Source of the DNA: Photobacterium lipolyticum | GTDB lineage: Bacteria; Pseudomonadota; Gammaproteobacteria; Enterobacterales; Vibrionaceae | Assembly (NCBI RefSeq): GCF_003026475.1 | Contig: NZ_PYMC01000002.1 | Span: 310,001 to 374,000, forward strand | DNA length: 64,000 nt | Direction of reading: 5' to 3' | Part shown: one piece after another, positions 9,124-16,216 of the stretch | How positions within the stretch are numbered: the first letter of the stretch is position 1 | Layout: each line of letters begins with the position of its first letter | Made by a program: the position numbers and the translations under genes | The notes under the pieces: model-generated | What the model was told of the DNA's origin: nothing | Databases searched by the model: none | What the model saw: the letters and a program-made list of their open reading frames with translations, nothing else

Positions 9124-9681
9124 CTAACCCACTGGCAGCCCCAAAATGTAGATTTCTGGGATCGGTTTTGAATCTTTTCCTAAGAACCAACACTCTTCAT
9201 TCCGAATTGGATCAATTACAAGACCAACGTGGTATTCTTGATTAAAGAACTCAGCCTGAGTTTTCCGGTCAGTCCCACTGAAAAAAGCACCAAGATTAGG
9301 GTGGCTATGATACCACCCTATAACAAAGTTACTTTCACTCGAGTGAAGGCGTGCACTACTCCAAACCTCGGGCCCCATTGATAGTGAAACACTTGTAGCA
9401 TCAAAATCATTACTGGGAATCGCTTCCGTAACCTTTATGCCAACAATACCGTTTTTCAGGCTATCTGTACTTATTACTTCTCCAAGCAACAAGCCACCCG
9501 ATTCAGTGTTATTCTTCAAGATATGACTCATCACCGATTGCTTAACTTTATCCGGCATGAAGACGTAAGGACGGTGGATACTGCTACATAAAACTTCAAT
9601 AGCAGCTAACGCTGACACTCCATCTAAACCGCGAGATAAAGGAGTAGCTTTGATGTCAGGCTCTTTATCTACCCATTTCAT
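9124..9681 (-). CDS. JAB/JAMM-family isopeptidase (deubiquitinase-like) of a Bil/Bub-like system
   Basis: This 185-aa protein has a complete JAMM zinc site: Glu60 (TESGG), His125 and His127 in HSHPNLGAFFSGTD, Ser135 and Asp138 (EXnHSHPX7SX2D). JAMM peptidases remove or mature ubiquitin-like proteins, and this matches the BilC-type role. The frame opens at 9708, but ATG 9681 overlaps the E2 stop as ATGA and is the better start. Here the Ubl already ends in Gly, so the enzyme more likely acts on conjugates than on a precursor; that is inference. Confidence 0.88.
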   Translation of the reverse strand: MKWVDKEPDIKATPLSRGLDGVSALAAIEVLCSSIHRPYVFMPDKVKQSVMSHILKNNTESGGLLLGEVISTDSLKNGIVGIKVTEAIPSNDFDATSVSLSMGPEVWSSARLHSSESNFVIGWYHSHPNLGAFFSGTDRKTQAEFFNQEYHVGLVIDPIRNEECWFLGKDSKPIPEIYILGLPVG

Positions 9682-10304
9682 GTTTCTACATAAAATCCTT
9701 TCTTGCAACTTGGACAGGTCACATTGCCTTTTTTACCACTTAGAAGCCTCAATGAGATCTGGCAATTTGGGCACTTAACTACTGCTTTAGAGTCAACATT
9801 ACTCCAAGACATCGTTTTTTTCGCTGCTTGGCTTTGTTCAACCTTGAGGGTTGGGAAGCTTCCCGGATATTGAGCAACAGCTTGACGATACCACCTTAGG
9901 GCATTTGAATTAGCAGGAGAACCTTCATTCAAAATACTCTCATCAAACGTTATGATTTTGATAATTCGTCTTACCAATAGGTCAAGGCCTTGAGAAGGTA
10001 ACCACTTAGTTCCAAAACATATTTGACCTGATGAATAGACGTTTGGATGGAAGATTGGCGTTGTTATCTTAGCTCCAGGTTCCTGAAACGGATATCGACT
10101 CAACAGCTCTATTTTTACAGTGGTGTTTTGTTGCACAATATTTGGATAATTATCTGAACCGGCTGTTGGATATGCAAGTTCAATTACTATTTCTCGAACT
10201 GGATTACCAACTTTAGAGATGATATTTACTCGCCCTCCAGTTTCTCGATTCAGCAACTCAATCTTTCGAAGGTCTTCTTGTACTCGGGTTGTATATGCAC
10301 TCAT
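9678..10304 (-). CDS. Ubiquitin-conjugating E2-like protein with C-terminal zinc ribbon
   Basis: Residues about 1-155 form a UBC fold. IFHPNVYSSGQICFG closely follows the eukaryotic E2 pattern, with HPN at 86-88 and the catalytic Cys96, followed by WLPSQGLDLLV. The C-terminus adds a zinc ribbon (C178xxC, C197xxC), which is unusual for a minimal E2 and may bind substrate or nucleic acid. It should accept the Ubl from the E1 encoded by the third gene upstream. Ends with ATGA coupling to the JAMM gene and starts 6 nt after the Ubl stop. The 208-aa length reflects the extra ribbon. Confidence 0.88.
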   Translation of the reverse strand: MSAYTTRVQEDLRKIELLNRETGGRVNIISKVGNPVREIVIELAYPTAGSDNYPNIVQQNTTVKIELLSRYPFQEPGAKITTPIFHPNVYSSGQICFGTKWLPSQGLDLLVRRIIKIITFDESILNEGSPANSNALRWYRQAVAQYPGSFPTLKVEQSQAAKKTMSWSNVDSKAVVKCPNCQISLRLLSGKKGNVTCPSCKKGFYVET

Positions 10305-10310
10305 GTCGAC

Positions 10311-10562
10311 TTACCCAGCAACTAAAACAGGTTGAACTTCTAAAATGTCACCATCTTTTATTTCTGCGCTACTCAGCGTAGATGTAGGGGCTAATGTTTT
10401 CCCACTGTTAGTACTGACCAAACTATAGTCAGTGTCTACAGGAAGTGACCAATTATCAACAGAAGCCTGAATAACGTCTGCACCTGTGTTAGAGGAGTCT
10501 AATACTACTTCAGCTTTTCGAGTCTGATCGGCTGTGCGAATGATTACTTTAATTTCGGACAT
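10311..10562 (-). CDS. Ubiquitin-like (beta-grasp) modifier protein
   Basis: This 83-aa protein has the alternating pattern of a beta-grasp domain: strands at IKVIIRTA and KAEVVL, a helix at GADVIQASVDNW, then strands at YSLVS and GDILEVQPV. It ends in VLVAG, with a single exposed C-terminal Gly and no extension to remove. Assignment as the modifier rests on this fold pattern plus position between the E1 and E2 genes (2 and 6 nt gaps). Only one Ubl domain is present, unlike the two-domain ISG15-like BilA, which points to the single-Ubl (type II Bil/Bub) branch. Confidence 0.82.
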   Translation of the reverse strand: MSEIKVIIRTADQTRKAEVVLDSSNTGADVIQASVDNWSLPVDTDYSLVSTNSGKTLAPTSTLSSAEIKDGDILEVQPVLVAG

Positions 10563-10564
10563 TA

Positions 10565-11686
10565 TTAATTCCTCAATTCGATTACTATAGTTTCCCCATT
10601 AAGCTGTAGTTGAATATACTTTCCGGGAAATGGTTTATTTAAATTATTTTCTCTCAACTCTCTAAGCGTAAAACAGTCTTTTATATCAATTGAAACTGAT
10701 TCCGTGGCACAATCAGAGCACCACATTAGGCTAGAGTCTGAATCGGAGGCTCGAGTGAATTTAACAGATTCATCTTCTTTTCCACACTGTGAACATGTAG
10801 CAGACATTATGATAGGATCGCTGCTTGTTATTAAAGCATCAAAGCTAAACTCAACATCATCATGAAGTGATATTAAATTTCGCTCACATGAGATTATCTG
10901 TGGTTGCTTTTGTACTTCAGAGCAACATGGGCATTGGTCGCTCGTAGTTAAACTAGTGATTGATGATTGACCGGTTAGGGAATTGACCAAAATTCGAGAT
11001 GCATGATCTCCGAAGTCCCCTTTAATAAAACTCATCGCACTAGAAGCTGCAAAACTTCCAGTAATACTCGACGTTAGTATCGTTGTTGGTATTTTCTTTT
11101 CTTGAAAAGCTACTTTCTTTAACCAACCGCAGGAATATCTTTCTTGAACTTTTTCATAAACTGTAAGAGGTAAAGAACATTCATAGCATGCTTGATCATT
11201 CAATTGGCCAAAAGGATACACTTCAATCTGGCAATACTTGCTATCTATGCCAGTATTTATAAGGGGAATACCGGCCAATAAGCATAGCTTGTTTAACTTG
11301 ATTCTTGCCTCAAAGTTATCAACACAGCATATTACGCACTTATATTGCTCTAGTGCGTTGAATTCTAACAGCTCCCAGATATCTCCGTGCATAGCATTTA
11401 CTATAATGTTGGGTTCGAGCTCTAGAAGTCGTTTTTTTGCAACTTCAACCTTGTTAAGACCAACATCTTGCTCTCTGAAAAGTACACTTTTCGTCAAATT
11501 GTGAAGTTCAATCGTATCAAAGTCATACAGATCAATATAGCCAACTCCCAAAAGGGCTAAATTTTTCGCGACTTCATTTCCAACAGCACCGCACCCGACA
11601 ACAGCAATCTTTGCTCGATGAACAGCATCTTGCGGGAACCAATCAATTAATGCGTGTCTTTGATACCTATCAGTATTAATTTCCAT
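10565..11686 (-). CDS. ThiF/E1-like ubiquitin-activating enzyme of a Bil/Bub-like system
   Basis: This 373-aa protein has a ThiF/MoeB adenylation domain: VVGCGAVGNEVAKNL (nucleotide loop at about 31-36), IDLYDFDTIELHNLTKS and FREQDVGLNK (Arg finger). Cys residues in QACYEC and RYSCGW are candidates for the transfer Cys or for zinc binding. The C-terminal about 120 residues carry further Cys pairs (CPCC, CSQC, CSDC) and probably a zinc-stabilised domain. It would adenylate the Ubl C-terminal Gly and pass it to the E2. The start ATG 11686 overlaps the J-domain gene by 11 nt. Confidence 0.88.
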   Translation of the reverse strand: MEINTDRYQRHALIDWFPQDAVHRAKIAVVGCGAVGNEVAKNLALLGVGYIDLYDFDTIELHNLTKSVLFREQDVGLNKVEVAKKRLLELEPNIIVNAMHGDIWELLEFNALEQYKCVICCVDNFEARIKLNKLCLLAGIPLINTGIDSKYCQIEVYPFGQLNDQACYECSLPLTVYEKVQERYSCGWLKKVAFQEKKIPTTILTSSITGSFAASSAMSFIKGDFGDHASRILVNSLTGQSSITSLTTSDQCPCCSEVQKQPQIISCERNLISLHDDVEFSFDALITSSDPIIMSATCSQCGKEDESVKFTRASDSDSSLMWCSDCATESVSIDIKDCFTLRELRENNLNKPFPGKYIQLQLNGETIVIELRN

Positions 11687-11927
11687 GAAGCTCTTTTATC
11701 CTTTGTATCGCATTATTTAATAGCTTGACCACTTCAGAGCTATACTGAGACATGAACCCATCAGTCCTATCTGGGTGATACAGTCGTACTTTTGTTTTAT
11801 AAGCCTTCTTGGCCTCGCTCAAAGTAGCATCAGGCTTTATACCTAACCTCTGATGAGGGCTCTGAGATCTGAGCTCTTCAATCTTACTTGTATAACCTTT
11901 ATCTGCGTCTATCTCTGTCCACTTCAT
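11676..11927 (-). CDS. Stand-alone J-domain (DnaJ-like) protein in the Bil-like operon
   Basis: This 83-aa protein is almost only a J-domain: helix II KKAYKTKVRLYHPDR with the diagnostic HPD, then SEVVKLLNNAIQRIKEL as helix III. No Gly/Phe region, zinc centre or membrane segment is seen. J-domains stimulate Hsp70 (DnaK) ATPase. The gene overlaps the previous gene by 1 nt (TAATG) and the E1 by 11 nt, so it is an integral part of the operon. It may recruit DnaK to the conjugation machinery or to its targets; this is inference. Confidence 0.83.
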   Translation of the reverse strand: MKWTEIDADKGYTSKIEELRSQSPHQRLGIKPDATLSEAKKAYKTKVRLYHPDRTDGFMSQYSSEVVKLLNNAIQRIKELHGN

Positions 11928-12766
11928 TATCGAGCACTCAATATCATAGATTTTTCAGACACTATAATTTCGTATCCAAATCTAGGATGTTTAACTACTA
12001 ACCCCCTAACTCGAACAGTTTTACCACTCAAGCTACTTATGTAAGGCTTACCACCAACTTTACGAACAGCATCGCGGAAAAAAACCAATTTAAACCCTTT
12101 CGTCCACGATTTATTCTCGAACATGACCGCAAAGTCATTGCCTCGTCGACTCTCTTTAACTTCCACTACTCTCGCTTCAAAAGTTACGACTGAGCCTATA
12201 TGACTCATATAGTTATTCAGGGTGATAACATCCGGAGTATAGTCTCGACCTGCATTTTTACCTTTGCTATTACTAACAGCTCGAATTTGAGTCGATTGAC
12301 ATGCAACACATCGCCCTGAGTTAGCTTCTCGGAGAACCGTAATACTTTCAGAGTGATAGAATACTTTACAATTTTGACATTGATGTAGACCGAAACTTTC
12401 GTTTAAAGGAGCCCCTGTAAACGCGTCATGTAGTCCTGATAAATCAAGGGGGCCTACACTGTTACTAGAACTGCCACTAGCACTTGTTTGCGCTGTACTA
12501 AAACCACTAGAGCTATCAGTAAACTTTATCGTCGTTCTATTAGCAGACGTGGAATTTCGTGTAGTCGGTCGGTATGCATGAGGATTTGTCCGAGGCTTTT
12601 TTGAGGGAGCTGGATTTGAATAAGACCCACTTTGTGTTCCAGTACTATTGCGTGTGTTTGTACGGTTCCCCCCCCTATTTGACGAAGATGAGTCTTTATC
12701 TCCGAAAAAAGTAGAAATAAACCAACACACTCCGATAAAAATCAACAGTTCCAAACCAACACTCAC
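11927..12766 (-). CDS. Membrane-anchored zinc-ribbon/OB-fold-like protein, first gene of the Bil-like operon
   Basis: This 279-aa protein has an N-terminal membrane segment (LELLIFIGVCWFISTFF, about 5-22). A Ser/Thr/Asn-rich linker follows to about residue 115. A zinc ribbon comes next (C130xxC133, C153xxC156), and a beta-rich C-terminal domain (about 185-277, with VTFEARVVEVKESRRGNDFAVMF and GKTVRVRGLVVKHPRFGYEI) reads like an OB-fold nucleic-acid-binding domain. It is translationally coupled to the J-domain gene. I do not know a named family. Acting as sensor or as membrane scaffold for the E1/E2/Ubl proteins is a hypothesis only. Confidence 0.65.
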   Translation of the reverse strand: MSVGLELLIFIGVCWFISTFFGDKDSSSSNRGGNRTNTRNSTGTQSGSYSNPAPSKKPRTNPHAYRPTTRNSTSANRTTIKFTDSSSGFSTAQTSASGSSSNSVGPLDLSGLHDAFTGAPLNESFGLHQCQNCKVFYHSESITVLREANSGRCVACQSTQIRAVSNSKGKNAGRDYTPDVITLNNYMSHIGSVVTFEARVVEVKESRRGNDFAVMFENKSWTKGFKLVFFRDAVRKVGGKPYISSLSGKTVRVRGLVVKHPRFGYEIIVSEKSMILSAR

Positions 12767-13870
12767 TTTTCAAAATAATTACTAAATGCAACGTCCTGAA
12801 AACAGCACAACTATCTTACAAAATTTAACCGTGTGAATTATGCCAAAGTCAGCTTTCTAGCAAGATCCAACTGGTCTACACAGACAAGTATCATCATATA
12901 TTTCAAACGCTTATATATACAACAAACTCGTTTGGCACCTAGTAAAATGCGCTAACGCAAAATCATGAACACCAAATTGGTCATGTGTGAATACGTTTGC
13001 CACGTACTATTTTCACTTCTCCCATAAATACCAATGACAATCATTTACACAATCTATGTAAACCGTAAGTACACGATATTCGCCCAATGGTCGTATATCA
13101 CTAAGAAGTCACCAGAAAACAAAGCAAGTTCAGCAATGTGGAGAGCATAAGTACGCTACCGCCCTCGGGTACGTCCCCGCATTCGCACTGACAAAATGAA
13201 TACAGCATAATACCAACTGATTTGATATGTAATTTGACGAATATCCAACTTTTTATACATACCTGACTTTATTTTCAGTCTAGATGTGCTATGCGTTTAA
13301 TTTTTGAACACTCTGTCGACGAAAGTGTTAACGACATTAAACTCTATGAGATATGAGATAGAAGGCAGGAAGGAAAGTTAGGCCTTTTGTTTTGTTTCTT
13401 TACAGCTTCTAAATACACTATGTTGTAGTGAGCAATTGCGACAACCCCTATATAAAACTGACAATTCATTAGGCCGACCGCAATCAACGAGCGTTGAGAA
13501 ACTCATCTATATAGGCGTCCAATTCCAGAGTCTCACCACCTAAACTGGACAGGCTGATTTTCATCAAAATGATCACTAAATAGCAAAACTTTTAAAAACA
13601 TAAGGATATGAAGAAAATCAGAATCCCAAATGAGACTGGAACTGACAGAGACTGGAACTGACACAGAAAAGACAAGTGCGAGAAACAACTGTGTAAACCA
13701 CTGTATATGACTTCAGTCTTGCTTCATTCACTTATGAATAATCCAGACTTCACCGATAATTGAACAGCTTGAGAGCTTAGATGCTTTGGTTAAGAAAAAT
13801 GTATGGCAGCAAACAAACGTGCAAACACTATTGCTTACTGCCAGTGAAGTTAGCTCGCTTTTTGCTTTTC
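12767..13870. other. 1.1-kb AT-rich noncoding region upstream of the Bil-like operon
   Basis: No frame of convincing length is visible. The right edge of the operon should hold its promoter. A segment at about 13,567-13,587 shares about 19 bases (TGATCACTRAATAGCAAAA) with the left end of the IS5-type relic at 15.65 kb, so part of this region is probably degraded insertion sequence. Confidence 0.35.
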
Positions 13871-14347
13871 TTAACACGTAAGTACCGGCAAACGAGCAAG
13901 TTTCGTCAACACTTCGTGACGACGCTGCTGTTTAATGTACTTAGTACAACCCACTAGATACAGACGATTTTTTGCTCGTGATAGTGCTACATTTTAACGT
14001 CGTGGATCCCCGTAAAATTTAGCTGAACCGGTATTTCTGACGAAACTGAAGAATACAGCATCCGTCTGACGCCCATGAAAAGCATCAACAGTGTCAATTT
14101 CTAAATTCAGACCCTGTTCGCTATGGTGCATGAGTGCTCTTCTAAGAAGTCTGCACTGCGTCCTATAAGGAGTAATAACAGCAACTGATATAGGCTCTTT
14201 ACAAGTTACATTGGCGGCTAATTTCTGCAAGGCCTCATCAATAACAGCTACTTCATGAGAATTAACCAACTCTGCACCATATTCACTAGGACATTTATCC
14301 ATCGCGGGCCTTTGGAATAGAGTATGCGCTAAGATTACATTAGCCAA
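13871..14347 (-). pseudogene. UPF1-like SF1 helicase C-terminal fragment, truncated and with an in-frame stop
   Basis: The fragment carries the second RecA domain of a UPF1-type SF1 helicase: VAVITPYRTQ, then IDTVDAFHGRQTDAVFFSFVR (motif V region) and YGDPRR. Translation stops at TAA 13,994-13,996, but the same frame continues as NVALSRAKNRLYLVG, which is helicase motif VI, and ends at 13,871. A single TTA-to-TAA change (Leu of RRLNVALSRAK) explains the stop. The 5' part of the gene, including Walker A, is missing beyond 14,347, where an unrelated gene starts. Related helicases occur in Mokosh-like and other defence systems, but the fragment is too short to say which. Confidence 0.82.
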
Positions 14348-14376
14348 AGGCAGCGAGCAGTATTAAGGGGGAAGCG

Positions 14377-14727
14377 GTGATAAAGACTAAAGCGGAGCAC
14401 CGGGCGGCGTTGGTGCGGATCGAAGAACTCTGGGATACCTTGCCGGGTACCCCGGAGAGGGAGGAACTGGATGCGTTAGTTGACCTGGTTGAGGCCTATG
14501 AGGAAGAGCACTGCCCGATCGAAAACCTAGACGAAGTACAAATTCCAGACGACCTATTCCAACTTGCGCTGGAGTATTTTGGCAGTCACGAGGCAACAAC
14601 GGAGTGGTTTTTTACAAAACACGTAGCGATGGGCCTGGCAACGCCAGCCTCGATATGTGTGACGCCAAAAGGGACACAGCGCGTTCAGGATGAAATTAAT
14701 AAGCTTAAATCTGGCATGTGTTCCTAA
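14377..14727 (+). CDS. Chimeric antitoxin-like protein: HigA-type N-terminus joined to a ParS/MbcA-type C-terminus
   Basis: This 116-aa protein starts with GTG 14,377 after AAGGGGGAA. Residues 1-48 (MIKTKAEHRAALVRIEELW...EAYEEEHCPI) match the N-terminal segment of HigA-like antitoxins, but the expected HTH does not follow. Residues about 60-116 (ALEYFGSHEATTEWFF, ATPASICVTPKGTQRV) instead resemble the Xre/MbcA/ParS toxin-binding domain. No toxin gene is adjacent. It could be an accidental fusion made by recombination between two antitoxin remnants, or an orphan antitoxin. Higher GC than its neighbours also suggests separate origin. Confidence 0.6.
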   Translation: MIKTKAEHRAALVRIEELWDTLPGTPEREELDALVDLVEAYEEEHCPIENLDEVQIPDDLFQLALEYFGSHEATTEWFFTKHVAMGLATPASICVTPKGTQRVQDEINKLKSGMCS

Positions 14728-14825
14728 GGCGTATGGCCAACTTCGTTGAATAAGGCCACCGGCCTGCATCCTAGCTTGCTCGTTTACGTTATCTAGTAAC
14801 GCGGACACCTTGGGTCGCGGCACTG

Positions 14826-14862
14826 CCCAACAACGCAAGCACTCGGAGGGTGCGTTATTGGG
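14826..14862. repeat. 12-bp near-perfect inverted repeat, weakly attC-like
   Basis: CCCAACAACGCA (14,826-14,837) and TGCGTTATTGGG (14,851-14,862) pair with one mismatch around a 13-nt loop. GCCCAAC matches the RYYYAAC box of integron attC sites, but the opposite box is imperfect and the hairpin is short. It lies about 100 nt after the antitoxin-like gene and just outside the IS200 left end. It could be a terminator or a degenerate recombination site. Confidence 0.4.
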
Positions 14863-14885
14863 TAATGCAAAAACGAAAGTTAAAT

Positions 14886-15365
14886 GACCTCCGGTAAAGC
14901 CGGAGGCTTATTTGATTACGCCCTCAAAGGGCTCAAGGCGTTATATACCAAATTTCAGTTGATCTCGATGCTCATCTTCTTGCTCTTGATTTCTGATTTA
15001 TTCAAGAACAACCTCTTCATCAAGGTCAACCGTCGAAGCAAAGTATCCCCTTATCCAAAAATGTTCACCATTGAAATTTCTCTGTCTACCTCGAAAGTTC
15101 TTAGCTATCGATATTGCGCTTTTACCCTTCAGGTAACCAACAATATTTAAAACTGAATACTTCGGTGGAACATTGATGCACATATGAACATGATCTTTCA
15201 TCAAATGTCCTTCCTCAATCCTCACATCCTTTCGTTGTACTAACTCATGAAAAGTAATACCTAAGTGCTTTCTGATGGCTCCGTATATCAGCTTTTGCCT
15301 TTCCTTTGGAATAAACACCATGGAATAAACACCATTTGAATGACGGCCTTGGACAGAAATAGCTT
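14886..15365 (-). mobile_element. Degraded IS200/IS605-type insertion sequence
   Basis: A tnpA remnant read on the minus strand is followed by two short hairpins typical of IS200-group ends: CCTCCGG/CCGGAGG (14,888-14,906) and GCCCT/AGGGC (14,920-14,932). No TnpB/IscB gene accompanies it. The exact outer ends cannot be set without a related intact copy. Confidence 0.65.
14941..15363 (-). pseudogene. tnpA: IS200/IS605-type Y1 transposase TnpA, inactivated
   Basis: The HUH motif is present (HVHMCINVPPKYS), followed by GYLKGKSAISIA and FWIRGYFASTVDLDEEVV. The frame then stops at TAA 14,998-15,000, where the family has the catalytic Tyr of the YxxxQ motif. The codons after the stop still read IRNQEQEDEHRDQLKFGI, so one TAT/TAC-to-TAA change removed the nucleophile. 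The N-terminus is also damaged: the frame upstream reads GRHSNGVYSMVFIPKE and lacks several residues of the usual first strand, next to a 14-bp tandem duplication. The element can only have moved with help in trans. Confidence 0.82.
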
Positions 15366-15508
15366 AGAGCTTTGACTCAAAGTTGTATTCTTCAGATAAA
15401 CTGAATTTAGGCTAACGTCTTTATAAGGTGTGAACGACGATATATCAGAGAGCCTGCAAACCACTTAAAATGTAAACATCGTTACCGATCCTATCTAACC
15501 CGGTGTTT
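15366..15508. other. Short noncoding gap between two insertion-sequence relics
   Basis: No gene is visible. The minus-strand text ENTGLDRIGNDVYILSG may be further decayed IS5-type sequence, but I cannot match it with confidence. Confidence 0.25.
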
Positions 15509-15696
15509 TCAAGAAGATATTGCTTCTTCATCAACCCAGAATGTAATTGACCACGTTGTTCCAACGCTTTGTTGTACTGCTTCCAGTTTGTGATTTAGTT
15601 CTTCGACTTACCCATTGCTGACACCTAAATCATCTGTGATAAATGATCTGATCACTGAATAGCAAAAGAGTTCACTGATTTAATCAACAACGCCGA
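15509..15696 (-). pseudogene. IS5-family transposase N-terminal relic with terminal repeat
   Basis: Read on the minus strand from ATG 15,615, the sequence gives MGKSKN-stop-ITNWKQYNKALEQRG and then, after a frameshift, SITFWVDEEAIS. This is the start of IS5/IS903-type transposases, with one nonsense codon and one frameshift. About 60-80 nt upstream, GGCGTTGTTGATTAAATC resembles the IS5/IS903 terminal inverted repeat, so the left end of the element is still recognisable. Nothing of the catalytic DDE part remains. Confidence 0.65.
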
Positions 15697-16002
15697 TACA
15701 AAGCACCAAAGCCAAGCATTAAACGAAGAAATCCCTTTTTCTTCATATAAATCACTATGGTTATAGACCTATTTCAACTAAAAGAGCACAAAGTTATAAC
15801 TACTGGCAATAATCAGTGCGGCAATAAAAAGTGCAAACATATTAAATATTTAAAAAGAACACACAATACAATTATATTAGTATTGATATAATTAATGCTA
15901 CATAAATCATAGTCTAATTTATTATATTATTCCACAGTAACTTAATGGTTGAAGATATATACATACCACCTCTATAGTTATTAGATATATCCCGAACGCT
16001 AC
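15697..16002. other. AT-rich noncoding stretch
   Basis: No gene or clear repeat is visible. It may hold the promoter for the small ORF and the serine recombinase that follow on the plus strand. Confidence 0.3.
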
Positions 16003-16164
16003 ATGAGATTGAAAATGAAAAATGGATTTGAAATTGAAACTAAAGAAATCAGGATCAAGTTTGTTTTAACTAGTAGTTATAACAAAGCAATTATTGATAC
16101 GGTCAAAAATAATATAGAGGAATTCCAAAATATTTTCATAGCAAACATTAACGACGACAATTAA
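16003..16164 (+). CDS. Small hypothetical protein upstream of the serine recombinase
   Basis: This 53-aa frame (ATG 16,003 to TAA 16,164) is Lys/Ile/Asn-rich, with a strand-like IETKEIRIKFVLTSS and a helix-like IIDTVKNNIEEFQNIF. It is codirectional with the recombinase, whose start is 52 nt downstream, and shares its strongly AT-rich composition. No clear Shine-Dalgarno is seen. It could be a recombination directionality factor by position, but nothing in the sequence proves this. Confidence 0.4.
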   Translation: MRLKMKNGFEIETKEIRIKFVLTSSYNKAIIDTVKNNIEEFQNIFIANINDDN

Positions 16165-16216
16165 AAATCTATTTAGAGTAACTAAAATATAAACAGCAAG
16201 TAAAAAAGGTGGGAAT

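Noticed and set aside
10565..12766. Interpreting the ThiF and J-domain genes as thiamine or molybdopterin synthesis
   Set aside because: E2 with HPN/Cys motif and a JAMM peptidase in the same coupled operon fit protein conjugation far better; no thiamine or moa/moe genes are nearby.
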